Source of the DNA: an uncultured Siphonobacter sp.
GTDB taxonomy: Bacteria > Bacteroidota > Bacteroidia > Cytophagales > Spirosomataceae
Assembly: GCA_913775095.1 (NCBI GenBank)
Contig: CAJYIW010000006.1
Span: forward strand, 1 to 64,000
Length of the DNA: 64,000 nt
Reading direction: 5' to 3'
Below the pieces are notes generated by a model. That model was not told the origin of the DNA. It saw only the letters and a list, made by a program, of their open reading frames with translations, and made no database searches. Position 1 is the first letter of the stretch; every line of letters begins with the position of its first letter. A program made the translations under genes and the position numbers. This document shows, in pieces, positions 42,239-50,273 of the stretch.

Positions 42239-43030
42239 TTATCGGGGAATTGAAAATCCGAACGCTTCCATGACCTTCTTAGCCCTGGCGGTTTCCATGA
42301 ATGACAAAAAAGCGTAGGCTGACTGATTGTTTCGGGCCCGTTTCAGAACCACATGGGCCTGTTGCAAAGGCGTGTGGGCCGTGGAAGGAATCAGGTAATA
42401 GGAACCCTGTGTTTTGAGCGGGGGACTCAGGGCCAGAGACAGAGCAATCAGACCCATATCGGCCGCTCCCGCTGACACAAACTGAGCCGTCTGGGCTATA
42501 TTTTCGCCCTGCACCAGCTTAGGTTTCACCTGATCGTAAATTCGGTAATGCCGTAATACCTCCTCGGCTTTTTTACCATAAGGAGCCAGTTGCGGGTTCG
42601 CGATTGCGACTTTGCGAACCTTGCCATCAAGCAGGCTTTTGAGGTCTTTCGGCTTCATCCGGGTACTCCAGAGCACCAGCCGCCCTACGGCGTAGGTATG
42701 AATGGGTGAAGCCGTTAAACCTTTCTTTTCCAGTTGTCGGGGAAAATCGATGTCCGCTGAAAAAAAGAGATCGAAGGGGGCCTGATGGCTGATTTGCTGA
42801 AAAAACTTACCCGAAGACCCGTAGATCACGCTGACTTTAATTCCGGGTTGCTGGGTTCGGAAAACACTCACCAGCGAATCCATGGCATAGCGTAAATCCG
42901 CGGCAGCGGCAACCGTAATAGTTCCGGACTGAGCAAAGCTTTGGTTGACAAGCCCCCCTGCTACCAGTAGCAGGAAGAGCCATGCCCTGCGTAATCCGGG
43001 AAGAGATCTATGAAAAAAAATTTCCTTCAT
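42239..43030 (-). CDS. modA: Molybdate ABC transporter substrate-binding protein
   Basis: 263 residues with a cleavable signal peptide (hydrophobic LFLLLVAGGLV, cleavage near SFAQS). Mature protein motifs: TVAAAADLRYAMDSL, oxyanion-binding YGSSGKFFQQI, DLFFSADIDFP, and the late GENIAQTAQFVSAGAADMG that completes the molybdate/tungstate pocket. Periplasmic. It is the first gene of modABC. A structured 5' leader (43065-43147) lies directly upstream, with the first stem ending 35 bases before the start codon. Confidence 0.92.
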   Translation of the reverse strand: MKEIFFHRSLPGLRRAWLFLLLVAGGLVNQSFAQSGTITVAAAADLRYAMDSLVSVFRTQQPGIKVSVIYGSSGKFFQQISHQAPFDLFFSADIDFPRQLEKKGLTASPIHTYAVGRLVLWSTRMKPKDLKSLLDGKVRKVAIANPQLAPYGKKAEEVLRHYRIYDQVKPKLVQGENIAQTAQFVSAGAADMGLIALSLALSPPLKTQGSYYLIPSTAHTPLQQAHVVLKRARNNQSAYAFLSFMETARAKKVMEAFGFSIPR

Positions 43031-43039
43031 TGCGTTTAT

Positions 43040-43147
43040 AAAGTAGCCTGCAAGCTACAATAAATCCGGCTATCCTATCCGTTCGAGCAGCAGGCTGCTA
43101 CCAGTAGGAACTGCGAAAAAGCCGGAAAGTTTGATCCCGTGAACTTT
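43040..43147 (-). promoter_or_regulatory. Candidate structured RNA leader upstream of modA
   Basis: Read on the minus strand, the leader can form nested stems. TCCGGCT (minus complement of 43120-43126) pairs with AGCCGGA at 43065-43071 (7 bp). Inside it, TCCTA pairs with TAGGA, and AGCAG/CTGCT makes a hairpin. Upstream lies a 6-bp stem (AAAGTT at 43126-43131 with AACTTT at 43142-43147). Close to the start codon, GTAGC/GCTAC forms another hairpin (about 43043-43058). It does not match the Moco riboswitch consensus or other motifs I know. Function as a molybdate-, tungstate- or cofactor-sensing leader is only inferred from position. Confidence 0.45.
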
Positions 43148-43646
43148 TGGGGGAGGCGTCCGGGGTTGGTGCGAGGCTTCGGTTCAGATGAGCTGTTTTT
43201 CCCGATAAACCTGCTTTACTGGAGTAGTATTCAGCAGTGATAGAAGATACATGAACGGATCTTTTATTACCTTATTCTACAGAATATTCATCACAAACTA
43301 TCTTATCCTGAGTTCATATTACCAATAAATCACTCCCAATAGCTGAGTAATTAATTGAAGATTGTATTCATTATAATCAATCATTTTTATTACTATAGTA
43401 GTAACCATACATTCGTTCCTGATGTAGGTCCTATACTGGTTTAATATCTTCTTATTCAGTTTTATAAATTCGTTTACCCATACCTGTTTTATAAAATTAT
43501 TCAGTTACAAGTATCCGTTTAATGCTTCTATTGATCGTAGCAATTATTACTGTTTATCGAATAAATAACCTTCTGTAATATCTTTTTATTTAATTCATTT
43601 ATGAAATAAAACCTCTTTATTTGTAATAATAAACCAATCTCCTGCT
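43148..43646. other. AT-rich intergenic region
   Basis: About 500 bases, very AT-rich from about 43260 to 43646, with many short A/T runs and no GC-rich hairpin. It separates the mod operon leader from a small secreted protein gene on the plus strand. It must contain that gene's promoter. It could also be a remnant of acquired DNA; no coding trace is visible. Confidence 0.45.
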
Positions 43647-44189
43647 ATGACTAAACGTGTATTGATTTTTTTCTTAATAATAACAGTTTCTGGCCTCACT
43701 ACGAAAGTTACTGCCCAAGGAAAAACACCTGAAAAGTACTGGTTATCAGTCGGAGCGGGGTCGGGAAAGCTGGCTAACTTAACCGTAGCTTTAGCCTATG
43801 AACTACGAAATAAACCAACGTTACTTACGGCCCGCTACGCGTATAATATGGAGATCTTTACGGATCAGGATGTTAGCCCCTTGAATACCGTTAACGATGC
43901 CGGATTATTATACGGGTATAAAGCTGGCAAATTCCGTTTTTCGGCAGGTCTGAGTTACGTCTTTGGCACCAGCCGGGGGAAATTCCTGCAACAAGTTGAA
44001 GATCCTCTCATGTATGGAGAATTTAAGCATGAACGCAGATTATATAAAACCGTCGGTATTCCGGCAGAAATCCGGTTTTTAACGTCTACCCGTGACCTGG
44101 GCATTGGAGTAACCGCCTACGGCAACCTGAACCGCGAGCGTTCACACGTGGGGCTAAATCTTTCTTTTTATTTAGGCAATTTCAGGTAG
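43647..44189 (+). CDS. Small secreted, probable outer-membrane beta-barrel protein
   Basis: 180 residues with a signal peptide (MTKRVLIFFLIITVSGLTT, likely cleavage after VTAQ). The mature part alternates hydrophobic and polar residues in strand-like pattern: YWLSVGAGSGKL, NLTVALAYEL, FRFSAGLSYVFG and a C-terminal VGLNLSFYLGNFR with final aromatic residues. This fits a small outer-membrane barrel. I recognise no named family. The gene lies after a strongly AT-rich stretch and is somewhat AT-rich itself compared with its neighbours, which hints at later acquisition. It ends 4 bases before the convergent WYL regulator. Confidence 0.65.
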   Translation: MTKRVLIFFLIITVSGLTTKVTAQGKTPEKYWLSVGAGSGKLANLTVALAYELRNKPTLLTARYAYNMEIFTDQDVSPLNTVNDAGLLYGYKAGKFRFSAGLSYVFGTSRGKFLQQVEDPLMYGEFKHERRLYKTVGIPAEIRFLTSTRDLGIGVTAYGNLNRERSHVGLNLSFYLGNFR

Positions 44190-44193
44190 TTTT

Positions 44194-45180
44194 TTACTCC
44201 GCTACCGTTCGATACAACCGAAAGGCCTTTTCGGCCAGATCGGCGACTTGTTCCCGCAATTCCAGGGGTTCAATAATGGTAATATCTCCCGCAAATTGCA
44301 GCAGCCAGCTGGCCATGTACGAAAGAGATCCCACCAGGAACGTCATCTCCAGTCCGCCTTCGGGAAGCGTTTTTTCCCGAATCCAGCCGTACTGGTGCTT
44401 GGTATCCTGTAATTGCTGAGTCAGAGCTGGCGACAGAACCGTAGGCTGAAGCTGAAGGATTACTTTTTCTTTGGATCGGCGAGTCTGTTCCAGGGCCCAG
44501 TAATGCTCCAGGGTCTCAGTGCGGGTTTTGAATTGTTCCGCAAGAAGCGTAATCTGCTGAATCCGGTCGAGTCTGAAATCCCGGATTTCCCCCCGAAACC
44601 GGCAGTAAGCAATCACGTGCCAATGCCGTCTCAGGTAAAGACCGATGGGCTCGATTAATCGCGTGTTGCCAGTCCTGCTCTCGGCCGACTGGTAATTCAT
44701 CTGCACCACCTGATGTTGCGTGATGGCTGTCACGAACAGATGGTAGGCATCGGGCTGATGGTACCTGTTCATCGGTTGTACCTGAATATAGGGCTCGATG
44801 GTTTCGAGGTAGTGTCGGTCGCTTCGTCGCAGGGCCGCTTTTAATTTATCCATGGCCGAACCGTACAGCAGAGCAATGGATGGGTCCGTAAACTGAGCTG
44901 TAAGTTTCTCAGCCGTAAGGAGGGCCACGGCTTCCTCCCGCGTGAACATAACCGGAGGCAAGCGGTATCCTTCCAGTAAGGTATATCCTTTCCCTTCCTC
45001 CGTCACGACCGGAACTCCCGCCTGTTCGAGCGTTCGCATGTCCCGGTAAATGGTACGCGTGCTCACCGAAAACCGATGAGCCAGCGTTTGGGCGGTCAAC
45101 AGCCGTTTGCTTTGCAGCAAGGTCACCAGCGAAACCAGTCGGGCCAGTCGGGGTTGGTCTGAATCAGTCATCTTCGCCAT
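44194..45180 (-). CDS. YafY-type HTH/WYL-domain transcriptional regulator
   Basis: 328 residues. N-terminal DeoR/HTH_11 winged helix (RLARLVSLVTLLQSKRLLTA, then LAHRFSVSTRTIYRDMRTLEQAGVPV with the recognition helix TRTIYRDM). The central WYL domain carries the linker motif LIEPIGLYLRRHWHVIAYCR, typical of YafY-like regulators. The domain binds small ligands or nucleic acid. It lies 5 bases downstream of the YdeI-like gene on the same strand, so they form an operon. WYL regulators are linked to DNA damage, metabolism and some defence loci; its neighbour argues for metabolism or stress. Confidence 0.88.
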   Translation of the reverse strand: MAKMTDSDQPRLARLVSLVTLLQSKRLLTAQTLAHRFSVSTRTIYRDMRTLEQAGVPVVTEEGKGYTLLEGYRLPPVMFTREEAVALLTAEKLTAQFTDPSIALLYGSAMDKLKAALRRSDRHYLETIEPYIQVQPMNRYHQPDAYHLFVTAITQHQVVQMNYQSAESRTGNTRLIEPIGLYLRRHWHVIAYCRFRGEIRDFRLDRIQQITLLAEQFKTRTETLEHYWALEQTRRSKEKVILQLQPTVLSPALTQQLQDTKHQYGWIREKTLPEGGLEMTFLVGSLSYMASWLLQFAGDITIIEPLELREQVADLAEKAFRLYRTVAE

Positions 45181-45185
45181 TTTCT

Positions 45186-45761
45186 TTATTGACAGGGTTT
45201 GGGCTTTCGACCCTGACTCATCGGTTCCAGCAGTTCAGCCAGTCGGTTTTGTCGGGTTTCAGTCCGCTTAGCCATAACCAGCCACAAGAGAATGGCCCGC
45301 TTGTCGGTTTTACTCAGCGTCAGAAAATAGGACTGGGCCTGAGGAAACTGTTCAAACGCTTCGGCCAGATCTGCGGGGATGAGGCCCTCTTCCACTTCAT
45401 CGAGTAAGGTCCAGGAGCCGTTCTGTCGGGCTGTTTCTATGGCTTTGCATCCGGCTTCGTGCATCAGCTCCTGCTGCATCAGCCGTTCGATTTTATCTTT
45501 ATTAATTCTGGACCAGCCGCTGTTGGCTTTTCTTCGGGTAAACAATTGCATGAACACCTCGTCATTGACTGGTTTTCGCTGACTGTCGATCCACCCAAAA
45601 CAAAGGGCCTGATCAACGGCTTCACTCCAGGTCACGGTGGGCACTCCGGTTTTCTTCTTATAGCAGACAAGCCAGATGGAATCCTTGTGAGCATGATGGG
45701 TCTGTAACCATTTCCGCCATTCCTGCGGGCTTGCGGGACAAAACGTTTCAACTTCCTTCAT
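45186..45761 (-). CDS. YdeI/OmpD-associated family protein
   Basis: 191 residues. The YdeI/OmdA family pattern is present: an opening FCPASPQEWRKWLQTHHAHKD, the conserved FGWIDSQRKPVNDEVFMQLF, the SGWSRINKDKIERL motif, and a helical tail. In Gram-negative bacteria members are linked to bacteriocin or peptide protection and to stress, though the biochemistry is unclear. No signal peptide. It is the first gene of a two-gene operon with the WYL regulator, and it is the gene nearest to the CRISPR array on the left. Confidence 0.8.
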   Translation of the reverse strand: MKEVETFCPASPQEWRKWLQTHHAHKDSIWLVCYKKKTGVPTVTWSEAVDQALCFGWIDSQRKPVNDEVFMQLFTRRKANSGWSRINKDKIERLMQQELMHEAGCKAIETARQNGSWTLLDEVEEGLIPADLAEAFEQFPQAQSYFLTLSKTDKRAILLWLVMAKRTETRQNRLAELLEPMSQGRKPKPCQ

Positions 45762-46000
45762 ACGCGTGCAACAGATTTTGGATGGATAACTCCGTAAAGA
45801 AAAAAGCGGGCAGTGACAGCGGTATGTCAGGAGGGCAATTATTTATGTACCTGAGGATACCAAGAGCAGCAAATTCTATTGGTTTGTCTAATGATCGATC
45901 TATCAGGTGGGCATAGATCTGCGGGGGGGGGGTAAATTTTAATCCGGGTAGGTGAGGTCAGGGTTTGTTTAAGTCATATCGCCGTGATTCTCTGAATCCT
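45762..46000. other. Intergenic region between ydeI-like gene and CRISPR array, with G10 tract
   Basis: About 240 bases. A run of ten G bases at 45923-45932 stands out. No gene or hairpin. It lies at the decayed (leader-distal) end of the array. The tract can slip and is a known sequencing hazard. Confidence 0.5.
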
Positions 46001-47476
46001 GTTTCAATTCCTACTGGGTACGATTGAGACGTCGGATAAATTCATTAATCACCACGTACGACTTACCATTTCAATTCCAACCAGGTACGATTAAGACATT
46101 AGCTCGCTTTGGGGATCGATCACGCAAGTCATATTTCAATTCCAACTAGGTACGATTAAGACTCAAGTGGTTCAAGGTAAAAATCGTCATCACCACGTTA
46201 TTTCAATTCCAACTAGGTACGATTAAGACTGTTCGACCTGGATAAACTTCCAGTAGCCCGAACTCATTTCAATTCCAACTAGGTACGATTAAGACCCACC
46301 AGCTGGGGCGGGCAACTTTTCAAAGTGCTGCATTTCAATTCCAACTAGGTACGATTAAGACCTCAGCATCGGCTCAGGAATGGCTGGAGGATCATGATTT
46401 CAATTCCAACTAGGTACGATTAAGACAGGAACAAAAGGAAGGAGTTATTTGCATTATAGAATTTCAATTCCAACTAGGTACGATTAAGACGAAAAGCTTG
46501 CGTAAAGCTTACTCGGTCTCGAAATAATTTCAATTCCAACTAGGTACGATTAAGACTGTGATAGGAGCATTAAAAGGCTCGTCTCTCATGATTTCAATTC
46601 CAACTAGGTACGATTAAGACGGTTAGGGGCCAGACTGGAGCTTTTACGTCCAGTCGTATTTCAATTCCAACTAGGTACGATTAAGACATCTGTTTAGACG
46701 CTCTTATAGGGTTCGATGTTGTATTTCAATTCCAACTAGGTACGATTAAGACTTCTTATCGCGTTCGGTAAGATCGCCGTTCAGTTTTATTTCAATTCCA
46801 ACTAGGTACGATTAAGACCGTTGGCCAAATCGACCGTTCGTTTGTAAAACGGGATTTCAATTCCAACTAGGTACGATTAAGACGACTATGGTACATTAAC
46901 GCAGATTTCGCCTCACAAAATTTCAATTCCAACTAGGTACGATTAAGACACCGAAGGGGTACGCTGGCATTGAAGGCAATGGCATATTTCAATTCCAACT
47001 AGGTACGATTAAGACTAAACAGGTGTATTACGTGTCGCTTGCGGGTGCCTTATTTCAATTCCAACTAGGTACGATTAAGACTCGGTTCTACTACTCGTGC
47101 GAAAAATCAGAGAACAAATTTCAATTCCAACTAGGTACGATTAAGACATGAGCAAAGGAGCCGTTTCGCGTACACTGTGGCACATTTCAATTCCAACTAG
47201 GTACGATTAAGACCACGACGGCTTCGGGTATGATCAAGGGGGCGACTCCATTTCAATTCCAACTAGGTACGATTAAGACTTCTGTTCTCGTACCTGCGAG
47301 CGAGAAACCAATAATATTTCAATTCCAACTAGGTACGATTAAGACACGAAAACGCCAGCGGAAACAACGCCAATGAACGCTTATTTCAATTCCAACTAGG
47401 TACGATTAAGACTTTAATCCGGCGAAAGCCATATCACCCGAAACAAATTTCAATTCCAACTAGGTACGATTAAGAC
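46001..47476 (-). CRISPR. CRISPR array, 23 repeats of 30 bp and 22 spacers
   Basis: Repeats of 30 bp start at 46001, 46068, 46133, 46200, 46266, 46332 and so on every 64-67 bases to 47447-47476. Read on plus, each begins ATTTCAATTCC and ends GATTAAGAC. Spacers are 34-37 bp. The leftmost repeat (46001-46030) has four substitutions and the second (46068-46097) one; the other 21 look identical. Decay on the left implies that the left is the old end and that transcription runs right to left from a leader at 47477 onward. On the transcribed strand the repeat ends GGAATTGAAAT, a Cas6-type 8-base handle common in type I-B and III systems. No cas gene is in the window. Confidence 0.97.
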
Positions 47477-47794
47477 CCCGTGAATTTAAGCATCAAACAA
47501 GGCTTTTCCTGCCGCTGGATTAATTATTTATCTGTGGTGATCGTCAGGAAAAATCGTCGATCGTCAATACTACGAAAAGGCCCGGCGATCGACGACGTCT
47601 GTATATCAAACACTTAGCAGAAACGAACAGGCTTTTTGAGGAAGTTTTCTCGAAGTCAGCATACGTTTGGAGGCGATCGACGATGAACATTCTTGAGAAG
47701 TAGTATTTATGCCCTGTTGCTTCCAACCTTTGCTTACAGGCCATTAACGGCTCTCCGGTTCGTACAGGCAGCGAGATTTCGTTACTTTTAACCC
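47477..47794 (-). promoter_or_regulatory. Probable CRISPR leader with repeated CGATCGACGA motif
   Basis: 318 bases between the last repeat and the AraC gene. Three related copies of a CGATCGACGA-type motif occur: inverted at 47554-47565 (TCGTCGATCGTC), direct at 47585-47597 and direct at 47673-47685. A partial copy is near 47538 (TGATCGTCA). The last repeat adjoins this region, as a leader should. A 66-codon minus-strand frame at 47544-47744 covers most of it but has no recognisable family. The AraC promoter (TACTTTTA at 47783-47790) lies at the right edge. Confidence 0.5.
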
Positions 47795-48682
47795 ATGAAT
47801 CTTACTGCACTAACTCACCCCATTCCTACCTATACGCTTGCCCAGGATCCGATTGTTGGCGGTATACGATTTAATATCGTCCAGATTGAGGGGACACTGA
47901 CGCATCCGTCGGAGTTACTGCGGCCGCATCGGAAGGATTATTACCTGCTCGCGTTTTGCCGCCGGGGAAATGGCCGCCATTGGGTAGACATGGCCCCTTA
48001 TGTGACCAAAGATAATACGTTTTACTTTTTCGTTCCCAATCAGGTGGTGGTAAAGGAAGAATCCAGGCCCCTCTGGGGGACGGCCCTGGCCTTTGATGAG
48101 GAGTTTTTAGCCTTACAGGAGAATGCAACCCTCAAGAATCTTCCCCTGATTCTTAACCCTCAGAACGGGCACGAACTCCGGCTGTCAGATGGCGATGTAG
48201 TATTCATCGAAGATATGCTCGAAAAAATCTCATCGGAACACCGCCAGCCGAGTCTTTGGCAACAACGAATGTTGTCGGCTTACCTAACCGTACTGTTAAC
48301 CTATTTGAGCCGTCTGTACTCGGAACAGTATGAACCTAAACCTTCCAATGAAAAGCTGTTTCTGAAAAACTACCAGTCGCTCATTGATCAGCACTTCCAT
48401 GAGCTTCATCAGGTAAATGACTATGCTCCCCTGCTCTACGTCTCAGCCGGCTATTTAAGCGAAATCGTGAAAGCCCAAAGCGGTAAATCTGCCATTACGC
48501 ATATTCATGACCGTCTGGTGCTGGAAGCTCGACGCCTGCTTTTTCATACGGAGCACTCACTGAAGGAAATTGCCTTTGATCTGGGTTTTAGTGATGCCTC
48601 CTACTTCAGTCGCTTTTTTAAACGCGAAACTTCCCTGACGCCCGCCGAGTATCGGAGTTCAATCCGCGAAATGTACCAGTAA
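47795..48682 (+). CDS. AraC-family transcriptional regulator
   Basis: 295 residues. The N-terminal half is a cupin-like sensor (YYLLAFCRRGNGRHWVDM, FYFFVPNQVV). The C-terminal AraC domain has both helix-turn-helix units: VSAGYLSEIVKAQSGKSAITHIHDRL and LKEIAFDLGFSDASYFSRFFKRETSLTPAEYR, the second being the highly conserved PROSITE-type signature. The start is supported by a TACTTTTA box only 4 bases upstream of the ATG, giving a near-leaderless transcript. It is followed 67 bases later by an SDR enzyme that is probably its target, a common arrangement in Bacteroidota. Confidence 0.9.
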   Translation: MNLTALTHPIPTYTLAQDPIVGGIRFNIVQIEGTLTHPSELLRPHRKDYYLLAFCRRGNGRHWVDMAPYVTKDNTFYFFVPNQVVVKEESRPLWGTALAFDEEFLALQENATLKNLPLILNPQNGHELRLSDGDVVFIEDMLEKISSEHRQPSLWQQRMLSAYLTVLLTYLSRLYSEQYEPKPSNEKLFLKNYQSLIDQHFHELHQVNDYAPLLYVSAGYLSEIVKAQSGKSAITHIHDRLVLEARRLLFHTEHSLKEIAFDLGFSDASYFSRFFKRETSLTPAEYRSSIREMYQ

Positions 48683-48721
48683 TGCCGAGAAATGTGTCTG
48701 CCCCCGCTGCGGAGCTCCGGC

Positions 48722-48729
48722 TACTTTTG
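48722..48729 (+). promoter_or_regulatory. -7 box upstream of the SDR gene
   Basis: TACTTTTG matches TAnnTTTG and lies 20 bases before the ATG at 48750. No full -33 TTTG at the ideal spacing; an AraC-type activator encoded next door may compensate. Confidence 0.5.
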
Positions 48730-48749
48730 CAGCTCAAACAAACGCAACC

Positions 48750-49487
48750 ATGAAGACCGCACTCATTACTGGAGCCAACAAAAGCATCGGCTTTGAAACC
48801 GCCCGACAATTACTGACAAAAGGCTATTTCGTTTACTTGGGTAGCCGCGATGCCCAAAAAGGTGAAGAAGCCGTTCGTCAGTTACAGGCGGAAGGCTTTA
48901 CCCTCATTGAACCCCTGGTCATCGACGTTGATAACCAGGATTCCATTCGAAAGGCCCGTCAGCGTCTGGGTGAAAAAATTACTTCTCTGGATGTACTGGT
49001 CAACAATGCCGGAATCAGCGGCGGCTTTCCCCAGCCCGCCAGCGACACGAATATTGACGTATTCAGGCAGGTATTTGAAACCAATTTCTTTGGGGTAATT
49101 GAAACCACTCAGGCCTTTCTGGATTTACTCCGCCAGTCGTCGGAACCCCGCATTGTGAATGTTACTTCCGGCCTGGGTTCTCTGACTCTTCACAGCGATC
49201 CCACCTGGAAGTATTACCACGCCAAAGGGGCCTGTTACACCTCATCCAAAGCAGCCCTGAATGCCTACACGGTTGTTCTGGCCTATGAACTACGGGATAC
49301 GGCCTTCAAAGTTAACGCGGTTGATCCGGGCTATACGGCCACGGACTTCAACCATCACAGCGGACCGGGCACGGTAAGCGATGCCGCCAGCCGGGTAGTG
49401 AAAGCGGCCCTATTGGATGCGGACGGTCCTACCGGACAATTTTTCAGCGATGATAATAGTCCGGAGACGGGAATCAGTCCCTGGTAA
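48750..49487 (+). CDS. Short-chain dehydrogenase/reductase
   Basis: 245 residues. Classical SDR marks: dinucleotide motif TGANKSIGFE at about 7-16 (Ser in place of the middle Gly), NNAG in VLVNNAGISGG, catalytic Ser in NVTSGLGS, and Tyr-x3-Lys in ACYTSSKAAL. The C-terminal VNAVDPGYTATDFNHH is typical. It prefers NADP-type folds, but the substrate is unknown. It is transcribed in the same direction as the AraC regulator, 67 bases downstream, and followed by a strong terminator. Such pairs often answer to aromatic or aldehyde stress; that is inference. Confidence 0.9.
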   Translation: MKTALITGANKSIGFETARQLLTKGYFVYLGSRDAQKGEEAVRQLQAEGFTLIEPLVIDVDNQDSIRKARQRLGEKITSLDVLVNNAGISGGFPQPASDTNIDVFRQVFETNFFGVIETTQAFLDLLRQSSEPRIVNVTSGLGSLTLHSDPTWKYYHAKGACYTSSKAALNAYTVVLAYELRDTAFKVNAVDPGYTATDFNHHSGPGTVSDAASRVVKAALLDADGPTGQFFSDDNSPETGISPW

Positions 49488-49514
49488 CTCGTATGCAACC
49501 GTCTTTTCTTAAGC

Positions 49515-49563
49515 TTTTTACGCAGCACGGAATGCCTGATTTTTGTTCCGTACTGCGTAAAAA
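49515..49563 (+). terminator. Rho-independent terminator after the SDR gene
   Basis: TTTTTACGCAGCACGGAA at 49515-49532 pairs with 49546-49563 with one mismatch around a 13-base loop. A-rich and T-rich arms suit both directions. It starts 28 bases past the SDR stop. Confidence 0.85.
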
Positions 49564-49652
49564 CAAAACCTATTTAACGTTACAATAACGTTGTAATAAT
49601 TAATAAATTAGTTTTATAAAAAAACTTTTAGGCTACTGGCTTATTTGTGCCT

Positions 49653-49660
49653 TACTTTTG
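49653..49660 (+). promoter_or_regulatory. -7 box five bases before a start codon
   Basis: TACTTTTG, then CGGGC, then the ATG at 49666. Transcription from this box would start at or next to the ATG, so the mRNA would be leaderless. The same architecture recurs at 57471-57478. Confidence 0.5.
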
Positions 49661-49665
49661 CGGGC

Positions 49666-50061
49666 ATGAGTCCGTTTTTCAAATCCATTGGCATTCTTTT
49701 TCTGACCGGCCTGTTGCTGGTGAGAACGCTCGTGGTTCCGCTGATTTTAATGGACTTTCAGCTTCGTCAGGATTACATCGCCCAATACCTCTGCGAAAAC
49801 CGGGATCGGCCCGATTTGCATTGCAACGGCTCGTGTTACCTGGCAAAAAAGCTTAAAGCGGCCCGGGAATCCGAGGAAAAAGAATCGAGTCAGCGTCTGC
49901 TGAGTCAGCTCCTGGAAGTGCCTGCCTCGCTTACGCCTCTTCTCTTTAGCTTTCCTGCTCCTGAATTTTCGACTGAAGCGGTGAAAAGTGCCTTTACCTA
50001 CGCGTGTTTCTTCCCCGCCCGGATGCTTGAGGGCCTCTTCCGCCCCCCCCAACTCGGCTAA
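49666..50061 (+). CDS. CNGSC-motif protein upstream of a TonB siderophore receptor
   Basis: 131 residues from the ATG at 49666 (MSPFFKSIGILFLTGLLLVR). One N-terminal hydrophobic segment, then a short periplasmic-type part with the two-cysteine motif HCNGSCYLAKKLKAA. Small Bacteroidota proteins with a CNGxC motif are often found beside metal-related TonB receptors; their function is not known to me. The two Cys may bind metal or form a disulfide. A C8 tract at 50043-50050 lies seven codons from the end, so slippage would alter only the tail. It is 212 bases upstream of the receptor on the same strand, possibly in one operon. Confidence 0.65.
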   Translation: MSPFFKSIGILFLTGLLLVRTLVVPLILMDFQLRQDYIAQYLCENRDRPDLHCNGSCYLAKKLKAARESEEKESSQRLLSQLLEVPASLTPLLFSFPAPEFSTEAVKSAFTYACFFPARMLEGLFRPPQLG

Positions 50062-50273
50062 GCACCGTTGATGCTGGAAAACCTACTCCTCACTCCTGCC
50101 GGGTGAGCATTCTGCGTATTTCAGCTCTTCCCAACGTACCTCCTGAACACCTTCTTTTCAGGAAAACTCATTCCTAAAGGGCTTGGGTCTGTATTCCAGA
50201 CCTTCGCTTCATCCACATTTCTATCAACGACCGGGGCCGTTCGAAAACGCCCTGGCGGATTTTTCGCTTACCC

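Noticed and set aside
43040-43147. Known Moco or cobalamin riboswitch upstream of modA
   Set aside because: The conserved boxes of those riboswitches were not found; only the folded structure is supported, so it is listed as an unclassified leader.
47544-47744. 66-codon minus-strand open frame in the CRISPR leader, considered as a small Cas2-like protein
   Set aside because: The start (MACKQRLEATGHKY, or MFIVDRLQTYADF) lacks the Cas2 strand and catalytic Asp pattern, and the frame is basic and low in family-like order.
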